DNA from: Burkholderiales bacterium
GTDB lineage: Bacteria > Pseudomonadota > Gammaproteobacteria > Burkholderiales > Burkholderiaceae_E
NCBI GenBank assembly: GCA_026399835.1
Contig: JAPLQE010000042.1
Span: forward strand, 39,408-103,407
Direction of reading: 5' to 3'
DNA: 64,000 nucleotides
Part shown: piece by piece, positions 37,700 to 46,938 of the stretch
How positions within the stretch are numbered: the stretch's first letter is position 1
Layout: each line of letters opens with the position of its first letter
Notes under the pieces: generated by a model
What the model was told of the DNA's origin: nothing
Databases searched by the model: none
What the model saw: only the letters and a program-made list of their open reading frames with translations
Made by a program: the position numbers and the translations under genes

Positions 37700-38452
37700 T
37701 CAGCGTTTGGCCGGGGCCGGCCCGAGGGTCGGGGCGACGCCGCCAGTGGCGGTCGGGCTGCCATCGGTACCGACCGCCACTGGCGGCCGAGCGGGCAGCC
37801 TGCGCGGTAGCGGCTGCGCGGCCTCCTTGGCCAGCCCCGTCTGCGCGGCCACGTGGCGAGCGGCGGTGTTGCTGGTGCCGACCGAACCCAGGACCGAGCG
37901 CTGCTCGGGGGTCATCGACTGGTAGTTTTCCCACTCGGCCAGCAGATTCTCGCGGCCGACCTTCTGGGCGAGGCGGTAGTTCGCGCGGGCGAGCCGGCGC
38001 TGATCGGGCGTGAGCGCCGCCCACTCGGCGATCCGCTTCTCGACCCGCTTCTGCTCGTCGGCCTTCATCTTCGGAAACCGACGGGCCAGGTCGGCCCAGG
38101 CCTGCTTCTCGGTGACGGGAAGCCCGTTCCACTGTTCGGAGAACGGCGCGAGCACCTGCTGCTGGACCGGCGTGAGGTCGGACCACAGCGGTTGGACGAG
38201 CGGCAGCAACGAGGGGCGCAGACGGTCGGCGCTCGGAGGGTCGAGGCGCACGGGGACAGGCTTGGTCACCGGTGCCGCTGCCGCGGTCGCTGCCTCGGCA
38301 GGTGCCGTACCGGCTTCGCCGGCCCCGGGTGCACCGAGCTGGGGCGCCTCGCCGCCCGGGGCCGCCGGCGGATCCGCCGCACGCACCTGACCCGCGCCGA
38401 GCCCGAGCGCGGCGGCGAGCAGCATGACGGCGGTTACCGGGCGAAGCGTCAT
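37700..38452 (-). CDS. DUF3106 secreted protein
   Basis: A 250-residue protein with a Sec signal peptide (MTLRPVTAVMLLAAALGLGAGQVRA, cut after about residue 25), an Ala/Pro-rich linker and a helical core with repeated PxQ-type turns: LTPVQQQVLAPFSEQWNGLP, LTPDQRRLARANYRLAQKV and MTPEQRSVLGSV. This is the DUF3106 pattern seen in betaproteobacteria; the function is unknown. The Trp-rich, repeated helices resemble periplasmic stress sensors such as CpxP/Spy only in general style. It overlaps the DUF3619 gene by four bases. Confidence 0.88.
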   Translation of the reverse strand: MTLRPVTAVMLLAAALGLGAGQVRAADPPAAPGGEAPQLGAPGAGEAGTAPAEAATAAAAPVTKPVPVRLDPPSADRLRPSLLPLVQPLWSDLTPVQQQVLAPFSEQWNGLPVTEKQAWADLARRFPKMKADEQKRVEKRIAEWAALTPDQRRLARANYRLAQKVGRENLLAEWENYQSMTPEQRSVLGSVGTSNTAARHVAAQTGLAKEAAQPLPRRLPARPPVAVGTDGSPTATGGVAPTLGPAPAKR

Positions 38453-38853
38453 TGGCGCGAGTTCTTGATGTAGACGCCGAAGCCCCGGTCGGTCAGCGCC
38501 GACAGCGGCACGTCGTCGTCGTCGGACAAAACGATCTCGGCGTCGATGTCGGCGGTGTCGGCGGCGCGCTGCGCGTCGTCCCAGGCAGCGATGCCGTAGA
38601 AGCCGGCGATGATCAGCAGAATCGGGCCGAGTGTCGACAGGAGGCGAACCAGGCCCGACGGGCGGTCGTCGCTCGGCATCGAGACTGTCGCCGCGCCGCC
38701 CGAAACCGAGGACACGATCGATGTTGCGGCGGCGGCGCGGGCGACCGCCGCGAGTCGCGCGCGCTCGAGGCGCTGCGTGACGCGGTATGGCAGGCGATCC
38801 GCCGACTCGTCGAGGGCCTGGCGGATCCGGGAGGCGAAGAGTTGTTCATTCAT
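38449..38853 (-). CDS. DUF3619 single-pass membrane protein, candidate anti-sigma factor
   Basis: A 134-residue protein: residues 1-65 cytoplasmic and helical (QALDESADRLPYRVTQRLER), one membrane helix at about 72-92 (LGPILLIIAGFYGIAAW), then a short acidic stretch (VLSDDDDVPLSALTDRG). It matches the DUF3619 pattern. Coupled by ATGA overlap to the sigma factor gene upstream and the DUF3106 gene downstream. A small single-pass protein translated right after an ECF-like sigma factor is the usual arrangement of an anti-sigma factor; the function is inferred from this only. Confidence 0.86.
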   Translation of the reverse strand: MNEQLFASRIRQALDESADRLPYRVTQRLERARLAAVARAAAATSIVSSVSGGAATVSMPSDDRPSGLVRLLSTLGPILLIIAGFYGIAAWDDAQRAADTADIDAEIVLSDDDDVPLSALTDRGFGVYIKNSRQ

Positions 38854-39419
38854 AGCGTGATTCCCTTGGCCTTCAATGCGGTGGCCAGGGTGTGGGTCGC
38901 ACGGGAACAGTGCGTCTTGACGCTGCCTTCCGAGCATCCCATGGCCGCAGCGGTTTCCGCGACGTCCATCTCGTACCAGTAACGCATCACGAAGGCCTCC
39001 CGTTGACGGGTCGGCAGCTTCTGGACCTCGGCTTCGATCGCCTGGAGCACCTGGTCGCGCTCGACGATCTGGGCCGCGCTCTCGCCCACCCGGGTGTCAC
39101 CCTCGACCTCCAGAGACTCCAAGGGGTCGCCGTCGTTGTCGTCGTCGCCCGCGGGCCGCAGCGCCGAGAACAGGGTCGTCCAGGTGTTGCGGACCTTCTG
39201 ACGGCGGAAGTGATCGTGGATGACGTTCTGGAGGATCCGCTGGAACAGCAGCGGCAGCTCGGCCGCAGGCTTGTCCGCATACTTCTCGGCGAGCTTGAAC
39301 ATCGCGTCCTGGACGACGTCCAGGGCAGAGTCGTCGTCCCGGATGGCGTACACCGCCTGCTTGAACGCCCGGCGCTCGACCGATTCGAGGAATTCCGAGA
39401 GTTCCTGCCGCGACGCCAT
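38850..39419 (-). CDS. ECF-like RNA polymerase sigma factor
   Basis: A 189-residue sigma factor. Region 2 spans residues about 15-75 (DDDSALDVVQDAMFKLAEKY, then FQRILQNVIHDHFRRQKVRN) and region 4 about 125-185 (LPTRQREAFVMRYWYEMDVAETAAAMG, followed by GCSEGSVKTHCSRATHTLA). The linker is acidic (GDDDNDGDPLESLEVEGD). It starts a four-gene overlapping set with DUF3619, DUF3106 and RDD proteins, and is divergent from ilvI. Its target promoter was not found; an autoregulatory site upstream of 39419 would be expected. Confidence 0.92.
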   Translation of the reverse strand: MASRQELSEFLESVERRAFKQAVYAIRDDDSALDVVQDAMFKLAEKYADKPAAELPLLFQRILQNVIHDHFRRQKVRNTWTTLFSALRPAGDDDNDGDPLESLEVEGDTRVGESAAQIVERDQVLQAIEAEVQKLPTRQREAFVMRYWYEMDVAETAAAMGCSEGSVKTHCSRATHTLATALKAKGITL

Positions 39420-39738
39420 CGACCACGCTCTAGCCGGGAAAGCGGGCGATGCTAGCAGAGTCCGCGCCTTGACCGCCCCTGCTGCGGTGCATTACCCTTG
39501 ACGGATCCCACGGCTCCATCGACGGCGCACTCGGCGACGGCGACGGAGTCTTTGTCTTTTTCGCGGCCGACTGACCCAGCGGCCCCCGGACTGGCACGCA
39601 TGCCGGTGCGTCTCCACAAGAGCCGCGATGGCGTCCGATCAATCTCACAGGCCCCGCACCGAGGCCTGCGTCGAGGCGGCGATGAGGCTGCGTTGGCGCC
39701 GGCGGGTGGGTCTCCCTGGACCTTGAAAGGAACACAAC
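39420..39738. other. Divergent intergenic region between sigma factor and ilvI
   Basis: A 319-base stretch with no convincing gene. On the plus strand TTGACC at about 39472 could be a -35 element, but no good -10 follows at the right distance. A T-rich tract (GTCTTTGTCTTTTTC) lies near 39548-39562. A 32-codon frame, ATG 39628 to TGA 39724-39726, ends 12 bases before the ilvI start; it is not rich in Leu, Val or Ile and lacks a good ribosome site, so it is not a classic attenuator peptide. Confidence 0.4.
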
Positions 39739-41460
39739 TTGGAACTCACCGGCGCAGAGATCGTCGTGCGCTGCCTTCAGGAAGAAGGCATCGAGCACCT
39801 CTTCGGATATCCGGGCGGAGCCGTCCTGTACATCTACGACGCGCTCTTCCAGCAGGACACCGTCAAGCACATCCTCGTGCGGCACGAGCAGGCGGCGGTC
39901 CATGCCGCGGACGCTTACTCGCGTTCAACCCAGAAGGTCGGCGTGTGCCTGGTCACCAGCGGGCCGGGTGTGACCAATGCGGTCACCGGCATCGCCACCG
40001 CCTACATGGACTCCATCCCGATGGTCGTGATCTCGGGGCAGGTCCCGACCCACGCCATCGGCGAGGACGCCTTCCAGGAGTGCGACACGGTCGGCATCAC
40101 GCGGCCCTGCGTGAAGCACAACTTCCTGGTCAAGGACATCAAGGACCTGGCGACGACGATGAAGAAGGCCTTCGTCATCGCGTCGACGGGCCGACCGGGC
40201 CCCGTCCTGGTCGACATCCCGAAGGACATCACCCGCGACAAGTGCCGCTTCGAGTATCCGAAGACGGTGCCGATGCGCTCGTACAACCCGGTCGTCAAGG
40301 GTCACCAGGGTCAGATCCGCAAGGCGGTGCAGCTGCTGCTGCAGGCCGAGCGCCCGATGATCTACACCGGTGGCGGCGTGATCCTCGCGAACGCCGCGCC
40401 CGAGCTCAACGCGCTGGTCGACCTGCTGGGCTTCCCGGTCACCAATACGCTGATGGGCCTGGGCGGCTACCGCGCCAGCAGCGACCAGTTCGTGGGCATG
40501 CCCGGCATGCACGGCACCTACGAAGCCAACATGGCGATGCAGCACTGCGACGTGCTGCTCGCGGTGGGCGCGCGCTTCGACGACCGCGTGATCGGCAACC
40601 CGAAGCACTTCGCGCAGAACCCGCGCAAGATCATCCACATCGACATCGATCCGTCGTCGATCTCCAAGCGCGTGAAGGTCGACGTGCCGATCGTGGGCGA
40701 CGTGCGCGAGTGCCTGGCCGAGTTCTCCTCGCAGGTGCAGGCGGCGTTCGGCGCCGGCACACGCACCCACAAGGGTGTGCAGGCGTGGTGGCAGCAGATC
40801 AACGAGTGGCGCAAGAAGGACTGCCTGAAGTACGACCGTGCCAACCGCGAGGTCATCAAGCCGCAGTTCGTCGTCGAGAAGCTGTGGGAGATCACGCACG
40901 GCGACGCGTTCATCACCTCGGACGTCGGCCAGCACCAGATGTGGGCCGCGCAGTTCTATCGCTTCGACAAGCCGCGCCGCTGGATCAACTCGGGCGGCCT
41001 CGGCACGATGGGCGTGGGCCTGCCGTACGCGATGGGCGTGCAGCTGGCCAACCCGGGTGCGCAGGTCGCCTGCATCACCGGCGAGGGCTCGATCCAGATG
41101 TGCATCCAGGAGCTGTCGACCTGCAAGCAGTACGACCTGCCGGTCAAGGTGATCAGCCTGAACAACCGCTACCTGGGCATGGTCCGGCAGTGGCAGGAGA
41201 TCGAGTACGGCAGCCGCTACTCGTCGTCCTACATGGAGGCGCTGCCCGACTTCGTGCGGCTCGCCGAGGCGTACGGCCATGTCGGCATCCGGGTCGACCG
41301 TCCGCAGGACGTCGAGCCGGCGCTGCGCGATGCCTTCGGCAAGTACAAGGACCGCACCGTGTTCGTCGACGTCATCACCGACCAGACCGAGAACGTCTGG
41401 CCGATGGTGCAGGGCGGCAAGGGGCTGACCGAGATGCTGCTCGGCTCAGAGGACCTGTGA
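39739..41460 (+). CDS. ilvI: Acetolactate synthase large (catalytic) subunit
   Basis: A 573-residue ThDP enzyme that makes acetolactate or acetohydroxybutyrate, first step of valine, leucine and isoleucine synthesis. Opening ELTGAEIVVRCLQEEGIEH, catalytic Glu50 in VRHEQAAVHAADAY and the ThDP motif GEGSIQMCIQELSTCKQY with LNNRYLGMVRQWQ are intact. The start is an unusual TTG; AAAGGAA six bases before it and the family N-terminus support it. Followed 10 bases later by the regulatory subunit. Confidence 0.96.
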   Translation: MELTGAEIVVRCLQEEGIEHLFGYPGGAVLYIYDALFQQDTVKHILVRHEQAAVHAADAYSRSTQKVGVCLVTSGPGVTNAVTGIATAYMDSIPMVVISGQVPTHAIGEDAFQECDTVGITRPCVKHNFLVKDIKDLATTMKKAFVIASTGRPGPVLVDIPKDITRDKCRFEYPKTVPMRSYNPVVKGHQGQIRKAVQLLLQAERPMIYTGGGVILANAAPELNALVDLLGFPVTNTLMGLGGYRASSDQFVGMPGMHGTYEANMAMQHCDVLLAVGARFDDRVIGNPKHFAQNPRKIIHIDIDPSSISKRVKVDVPIVGDVRECLAEFSSQVQAAFGAGTRTHKGVQAWWQQINEWRKKDCLKYDRANREVIKPQFVVEKLWEITHGDAFITSDVGQHQMWAAQFYRFDKPRRWINSGGLGTMGVGLPYAMGVQLANPGAQVACITGEGSIQMCIQELSTCKQYDLPVKVISLNNRYLGMVRQWQEIEYGSRYSSSYMEALPDFVRLAEAYGHVGIRVDRPQDVEPALRDAFGKYKDRTVFVDVITDQTENVWPMVQGGKGLTEMLLGSEDL

Positions 41461-41470
41461 GGCGCCCACG

Positions 41471-41962
41471 ATGAAGCACATCATTTCGATCCTCATCGAG
41501 AACGAGCCGGGCGCCCTGTCGCGAGTCGTCGGCCTGTTCTCCGCACGCGGCTACAACATCGAGACGCTCACGGTCGCTCCGACCGAGGACCGCTCGCTGT
41601 CCCGGATGACCATCGTCACCAGCGGCTCCGACGACGTCATCGAGCAGATCACCAAGCATCTGAACCGGCTGATCGACGTGGTCAAGGTCGTCGACCTGAT
41701 CGAGACGCCGTACATCGAGCGCGAACTCATGCTCATCAAGGTGCGCGCGGTCGGCAAGGAGCGCGAGGAGATGAAGCGGATGGCGGACATCTTCCGCGGC
41801 CGGGTCATCGACGTCACCGACAAGAGCTACACGATCGAGCTGACCGGCGACGGCATCAAGCTCGACGCCTTCATCGACGCGCTCGACTCGACCGCGATTC
41901 TCGAGACCGTCCGCACGGGCGCCTCGGGCATCGCACGGGGCGAGCGCATCCTGAAGGCCTGA
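41471..41962 (+). CDS. ilvH: Acetolactate synthase small (regulatory) subunit
   Basis: A 163-residue subunit that gives activity and valine feedback. N-terminal ACT domain (MKHIISILIENEPGALSRVVGLFSARG) and second domain (ELMLIKVRAVGKEREEMKRM) are standard. Second gene of ilvI-ilvH-ilvC, with ilvC 51 bases downstream. Confidence 0.97.
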   Translation: MKHIISILIENEPGALSRVVGLFSARGYNIETLTVAPTEDRSLSRMTIVTSGSDDVIEQITKHLNRLIDVVKVVDLIETPYIERELMLIKVRAVGKEREEMKRMADIFRGRVIDVTDKSYTIELTGDGIKLDAFIDALDSTAILETVRTGASGIARGERILKA

Positions 41963-43030
<1,068 letters not shown>

Positions 43031-43043
43031 TCGGGCGGGCGGC

Positions 43044-43994
43044 GTGACGGGTCCAGCCGCGAACGACGAGCGCGACAGCGTCGCGCCCGTCGGCGCGCCC
43101 GCCCCCGCGGCTCCGGCCGCGGCGGGGGTGTGGCCGGGTCCGCTCGCCGCCGACTGGCAGGATTTCCTCACCGCCGAGCTGGTGCGCGGCGCCGATCCGT
43201 CGGTGCTGCTGGCCAAGATGCTCGAGGCGGGGTTCGACGAGGGCTATGCCCGCGTCGCGATCACCGTGATGCGATCGATGACCGATCGTGTCCAGCAGCA
43301 GAATCCGGCGATGCTCGGCGACTACGTCGCCGATCCGCTGCGGCTCGAGGTCGCCGCGGGCGCGGTGCAGCGCGTGGCGGACCGCGAGGTCAGGCTGGCG
43401 ATGGTGCTGTCCAACCCCAACGTCGTGCTGGTCGAGGACCTGCTGAGCGTCCAGGAGTGCGAGCAGCTGATCCGCATGGCCCAGGGCAAGCTGCGCCGCT
43501 CGGAGGTCGTCGATCCGAGCTCCGGGCGCCTGGAGATCAGCGGCGTGCGTCGCAGCGAGGGGGCGCATTTCGCCTACGGCGAGAACGCCGTGGTGGCGCG
43601 CCTCGAGGCCCGCATCGCCGCGCTCACGCGGATCCCGATCCCGCATGGCGAGCCCCTGCAGCTGCTGCGCTACCCGGTGGGGGGCGAGTACGAGCCCCAC
43701 CACGACTATTTCGATCCGGCGTTCCCCGGCACGGCGTCGCTCCTCAAGCAGGGGGGGCAGCGCATCGCAACGGTGATCGTCTACCTGCACGAGCCGGAGG
43801 AGGGGGGCGGCACCTGGTTCCCCGAGCTCGAGCTGTCGGTGCGGCCGCGGCGCGGCAGCGCGATCTACTTCGAGTACCACAACGCGCGCGACCAGCTCGA
43901 TGCGCGCTGCCTGCACGCGGGCATGCCGGTGCTGCGCGGACACAAGTGGATCGCGACCAAGTGGCTGCGGCAGTCGGCGTACGCGAACGCATGA
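43044..43994 (+). CDS. 2-oxoglutarate/Fe(II) oxygenase, prolyl-4-hydroxylase-like
   Basis: A 316-residue dioxygenase with the P4H alpha-subunit pattern. The iron site is His219-x-Asp221 (EPHHDYFD) and His291 (CLHAGMPVL); Lys301 (GHKWIATKW) would bind 2-oxoglutarate. An N-terminal 100 residues of helices precede the jelly roll. GTG start 13 bases after ilvC, so co-expression with the ilv genes is likely. Bacterial relatives hydroxylate prolines in proteins, EF-Tu in one known case. In many Burkholderiales the place between ilvC and pssA holds phosphatidylserine decarboxylase instead. Confidence 0.9.
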   Translation: MTGPAANDERDSVAPVGAPAPAAPAAAGVWPGPLAADWQDFLTAELVRGADPSVLLAKMLEAGFDEGYARVAITVMRSMTDRVQQQNPAMLGDYVADPLRLEVAAGAVQRVADREVRLAMVLSNPNVVLVEDLLSVQECEQLIRMAQGKLRRSEVVDPSSGRLEISGVRRSEGAHFAYGENAVVARLEARIAALTRIPIPHGEPLQLLRYPVGGEYEPHHDYFDPAFPGTASLLKQGGQRIATVIVYLHEPEEGGGTWFPELELSVRPRRGSAIYFEYHNARDQLDARCLHAGMPVLRGHKWIATKWLRQSAYANA

Positions 43995-44077
43995 GCCGGG
44001 CATCGGACGCTGTGCGCCCGGTGCACCGACGCTCGACGGCGGTTGTGTCCGCCGCCGCGCGACGGTAGGCTCTCGCG

Positions 44078-44929
44078 ATGGAAGAACCGAAGCGCCGCCG
44101 CTTCCGGCCGTTCCGCGCCTCGCGCGCGCCGCGCCCCCCCGTCACTGCCGCAGAGGTCGCCGCAACCCCGGCCCGGCCCCGTTCCCGCGGCATCTACCTC
44201 CTGCCCAACGCGTTCACCACCGCGAACCTGTTCGCCGGCTTCTACGCGATCGTGCAGGCGATGAACGGGCGTTTCGAGGCGGCTGCGGTCGCGATCTTCG
44301 TGGCGATGGTGCTCGACAGCCTCGACGGGCGTGTCGCGCGGCTGACGAACACCCAGAGCGCCTTCGGCGAGCAGTTCGACTCCATGTCCGACATGGTGTC
44401 CTTCGGGGCCGCCCCGGCGCTGATCGTCTACGAGTGGTCGCTGCGCGGCATGGGCAAGCTCGGCTGGCTGGCGGCCTTTGTCTACTGCGCCGGAGCGGCG
44501 CTGCGGCTGGCAAGGTTCAACGCGAACATCGGCGTGGTGGACAAGCGCTACTTCCAGGGGCTGCCGAGCCCGGCGGCGGCGGCGCTCGTCGCCGGCCTCG
44601 TCTGGATCGCGACCGACCTGCGCGAGACGCGCTGGATCGACGCGACCGGTACCGACCTGCGCTGGCTCGCCTGGGCGATCACGCTCTATGCGGGCGTGAC
44701 CATGGTCTCGAACGCCCCCTTCTACAGCTTCAAGGACCTCAACCTGAAGAAGAGCGTGCCGTACATGGCCGTGCCCCTGATCGTGCTGGCGTTCGTGCTG
44801 GTGTCCTCGGATCCGCCGATCGTGCTGTTCTCGCTGTTCTTGGTCTATGCGGTGTCGGGCTACGTGCTGTGGTTCTGGCGCTGGCGTGCCGGTCGGGGCG
44901 CCAGGCCGCCTGCCGCCCCACCGAATTGA
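44078..44929 (+). CDS. pssA: CDP-diacylglycerol-serine O-phosphatidyltransferase
   Basis: A 283-residue inner-membrane enzyme making phosphatidylserine, precursor of phosphatidylethanolamine. The CDP-alcohol phosphotransferase motif is complete: DSLDGRVARLTNTQSAFG followed by EQFDSMSD. GIYLLPNAFTTANLFAGF is the usual N-terminal membrane start, and six or more hydrophobic segments follow. The first 35 residues are basic and cytoplasmic. Its stop overlaps the -35 element of the tpiA promoter. No phosphatidylserine decarboxylase gene is in the window. Confidence 0.95.
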   Translation: MEEPKRRRFRPFRASRAPRPPVTAAEVAATPARPRSRGIYLLPNAFTTANLFAGFYAIVQAMNGRFEAAAVAIFVAMVLDSLDGRVARLTNTQSAFGEQFDSMSDMVSFGAAPALIVYEWSLRGMGKLGWLAAFVYCAGAALRLARFNANIGVVDKRYFQGLPSPAAAALVAGLVWIATDLRETRWIDATGTDLRWLAWAITLYAGVTMVSNAPFYSFKDLNLKKSVPYMAVPLIVLAFVLVSSDPPIVLFSLFLVYAVSGYVLWFWRWRAGRGARPPAAPPN

Positions 44930-44955
44930 CCCGCGGTGGTGCCGGGCGCTAGAAT
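44926..44955 (+). promoter_or_regulatory. Sigma-70 promoter in front of tpiA
   Basis: TTGACC (44926-44931), an 18-base spacer and TAGAAT (44950-44955), each one mismatch from consensus; transcription would begin about 44962, 27 bases before tpiA. It overlaps the end of pssA and probably drives tpiA-secG and perhaps the tRNA and nuo genes. Confidence 0.7.
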
Positions 44956-44988
44956 CTAGGGTTTTTCCCGGCGACGAACCCCCCTGAT

Positions 44989-45774
44989 ATGACCGCATCC
45001 ATGGCGGCCCCGCGCGCCCGACGCGAAGCGCTCGTGCTCGGCAACTGGAAGATGAACGGCGACGCCGCTTCGGCCGAGGCGCTGCTGGCCGGCGTGCAAG
45101 CGGGCGCCCGCGATCTGCCTGGCGTCGCCGGCGTGTGCCCGCCGTACCCGTACCTGGCGCTCGCCGCGGCGCGGCTCGCGGGCTCGGGGGTGGCCTGGGG
45201 GGCGCAGGACGTGTCGGCATTCGAGGATGGCGCCTACACCGGCGAGGTCTCGGCGCGCATGCTCGTCGACCTGGGCTGCACCTGGACGCTGGTCGGTCAC
45301 TCCGAGCGGCGCACGCTGTTCGGCGACACCGACGCCGAGGTGGTGCGCAAGACCACCCGTGCGCTGGCGGCCGGGCTGGTGCCGGTGGTGTGTGTCGGCG
45401 AGACGCTCGCCGAACGCGAGGCCGGGGCGACCGAGGCGGTGCTGGCCCGCCAGATCGATGCGGTGTGTCCGGTGCTGCGCGATGCGGGCGAGCGCTGCGT
45501 GCTCGCCTACGAACCGGTCTGGGCGATCGGCACGGGCCTGACCGCATCGCCCGCTCAGGCGCAAGCCGCGCATGCCTTCATCCGGGCGCGCCTGGCGAGC
45601 GGCGGCGTCGTCGCGGCGCCCGGGCTTCGGCTGCTCTACGGCGGCTCGGTCAAGCCGTCGAACGCGGTGGAGCTGTTCGGCCAGCCGGATGTCGATGGCG
45701 GCCTGATCGGCGGCGCGTCGCTGGTGGCGGCCGATTTCCTCTCGATCTGCCGCGCCGCGGCGGGTCGCTCCTGA
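44989..45774 (+). CDS. tpiA: Triose-phosphate isomerase
   Basis: A 261-residue TIM barrel interconverting dihydroxyacetone phosphate and glyceraldehyde 3-phosphate. GNWKMNG (Asn, Lys), VGHSERR (His) and AYEPVWAIGTG (Glu) give the full active site, and LLYGGSVKPSNA and GGLIGGASL bind phosphate. ATG 44989 and ATG 45001 are both possible starts; neither has a strong ribosome site. Gene order tpiA-secG-tRNA-nuoA is typical of the order. Confidence 0.96.
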   Translation: MTASMAAPRARREALVLGNWKMNGDAASAEALLAGVQAGARDLPGVAGVCPPYPYLALAAARLAGSGVAWGAQDVSAFEDGAYTGEVSARMLVDLGCTWTLVGHSERRTLFGDTDAEVVRKTTRALAAGLVPVVCVGETLAEREAGATEAVLARQIDAVCPVLRDAGERCVLAYEPVWAIGTGLTASPAQAQAAHAFIRARLASGGVVAAPGLRLLYGGSVKPSNAVELFGQPDVDGGLIGGASLVAADFLSICRAAAGRS

Positions 45775-45835
45775 ACTAGACGATCGGGACGGCGCGGCAT
45801 CCTGCCGCTGTCTCCCTCACGATGGGGTTCTTCGG

Positions 45836-46234
45836 ATGGCAATCCTCTCAACGCTCGCGATGGTGGTTCAGGTGCTGAGCGCGATCGGCGTGATCGTGCT
45901 GGTCCTCCTGCAGCACGGCAAGGGTGCCGACATGGGTGCGGCGTTCGGCTCCGGCTCGTCCGGCAGCCTGTTCGGCGCGACCGGCTCGGCGAACTTCATG
46001 AGCCGCCTGACGGCGGTGCTGGCCACGGTGTTCTTCGTCTGCACGCTGGCGCTGGCCTTCATCGCCAACTCGCGGACCGAAGGCCGCACGCCGGCCAGCC
46101 TCATGGATGCCGTCGCACCGCCCGCGACCGCACCCGCGACGCCGGCCGGCGAGGTGCCCGCCGCGGCGCCCGCGCCCCAGACTGGCAATGACGCGCCGCA
46201 AAAAAGTGGCGGCGGCGGCGACATCCCGAAATAA
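45836..46234 (+). CDS. secG: Protein-export membrane protein SecG
   Basis: A 132-residue SecYEG component with two membrane helices (residues 3-23 and about 55-77) and the signature LLQHGKGADMGAAFGSGSSG in the loop between them, then an Ala/Pro-rich cytoplasmic tail ending GGGGDIPK. It lies 61 bases after tpiA. Typical length for the group. Confidence 0.95.
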   Translation: MAILSTLAMVVQVLSAIGVIVLVLLQHGKGADMGAAFGSGSSGSLFGATGSANFMSRLTAVLATVFFVCTLALAFIANSRTEGRTPASLMDAVAPPATAPATPAGEVPAAAPAPQTGNDAPQKSGGGGDIPK

Positions 46235-46243
46235 AAAACGCGG

Positions 46244-46249
46244 TAGAAT
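46244..46249 (+). promoter_or_regulatory. Candidate -10 box of tRNA-Leu
   Basis: TAGAAT ends 10 bases before the tRNA and is the same -10 word found before rpsF and tpiA. The -35 region is poor, so the tRNA may instead be cut from a secG-nuo transcript. Confidence 0.4.
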
Positions 46250-46259
46250 CAGTGGCTGA

Positions 46260-46344
46260 GCCGACGTGGTGAAATTGGTAGACACGCTATCTTGAGGGGG
46301 TAGTGGCGAAAGCTGTGCGAGTTCGAGTCTCGCCGTCGGCACCA
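46260..46344 (+). tRNA. tRNA-Leu(GAG)
   Basis: 85 bases including an encoded CCA. The acceptor stem GCCGACG pairs with CGTCGGC, discriminator A; the anticodon stem CTATC/GGTAG closes loop TTGAGGG with anticodon GAG at 46294-46296; a long variable arm and GTTCGAGTC T-loop follow, as in class II tRNAs. It reads CUC and CUU codons. Confidence 0.96.
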
Positions 46345-46350
46345 AATCCA

Positions 46351-46381
46351 GGGCCCGCCCACGAGCGTCGGGAGCGGGCCC
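46351..46381 (+). other. Stable hairpin between tRNA-Leu and nuoA
   Basis: GGGCCCGC at 46351-46358 pairs with GCGGGCCC at 46374-46381, extended inside by CC/GG with one bulged A. No T-run follows, so it is not a clear intrinsic terminator; it may guide 3' processing of the tRNA or partly limit read-through into nuoA. Confidence 0.55.
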
Positions 46382-46397
46382 CCATCAGGGAATCCTC

Positions 46398-46757
46398 GTG
46401 AACATAGAGAGTTACCTGCCCGTCCTGCTCTTCATCCTGGTGGGCGCGGGTGTCGGTCTCGCGCCGATGGTCCTGGGCAAGCTCCTCGGTCCCTCCCGTC
46501 CGGACCCGGAAAAACTCTCTCCCTACGAATGCGGCTTCGAGGCCTTCGAAGACGCGCGCATGAAGTTCGACGTTCGCTACTACCTCGTGGCGATCCTGTT
46601 CATCCTCTTCGATCTGGAAATCGCCTTCCTGTTCCCGTGGGCCGTGTCGCTCGATGCGATCGGCTTCTTCGGGTTCATGTCGATGATGATCTTCCTGACG
46701 ATCCTCGTGGTGGGTTTCGTCTACGAGTGGATGAAGGGCGCGCTGGACTGGGAGTAG
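46398..46757 (+). CDS. nuoA: NADH-quinone oxidoreductase subunit A
   Basis: A 119-residue membrane subunit of complex I with three helices. Signature: [42 protein letters not shown] region (residues about 41-80, with the conserved Cys and acidic residues). GTG start. First gene of nuoA-N. Unusually, 181 bases separate it from nuoB. Confidence 0.96.
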   Translation: MNIESYLPVLLFILVGAGVGLAPMVLGKLLGPSRPDPEKLSPYECGFEAFEDARMKFDVRYYLVAILFILFDLEIAFLFPWAVSLDAIGFFGFMSMMIFLTILVVGFVYEWMKGALDWE

Positions 46758-46938
46758 CAGGGCGGCAGCACGAGAACCGAGGCAGTACGAGAACCGAGAA
46801 ATGCGCCCAGCCGCCGGTGGTCACTCCGCCGGGCAGGAGCGCGTTCCGGGCGGGTCGATTTCTGTAGACGACGGACGGGCGCCTGCCGGCGCGCGGACTG
46901 ACGCGGGTGGCCTCCACCGGCAGCACGGGTGAGCACGC
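46758..46938 (+). other. Unusually long nuoA-nuoB gap with a duplicated 12-mer
   Basis: 181 bases with no plausible gene, whereas the other nuo junctions are overlaps or gaps of at most about 30 bases. ACGAGAACCGAG occurs twice (46770-46781 and 46787-46798), a 17-base period. No clear promoter was found. Confidence 0.6.

Noticed and set aside
46341..46381. Intrinsic terminator after tRNA-Leu
   Set aside because: The hairpin is strong but there is no T-run after it, so it was listed only as a hairpin.
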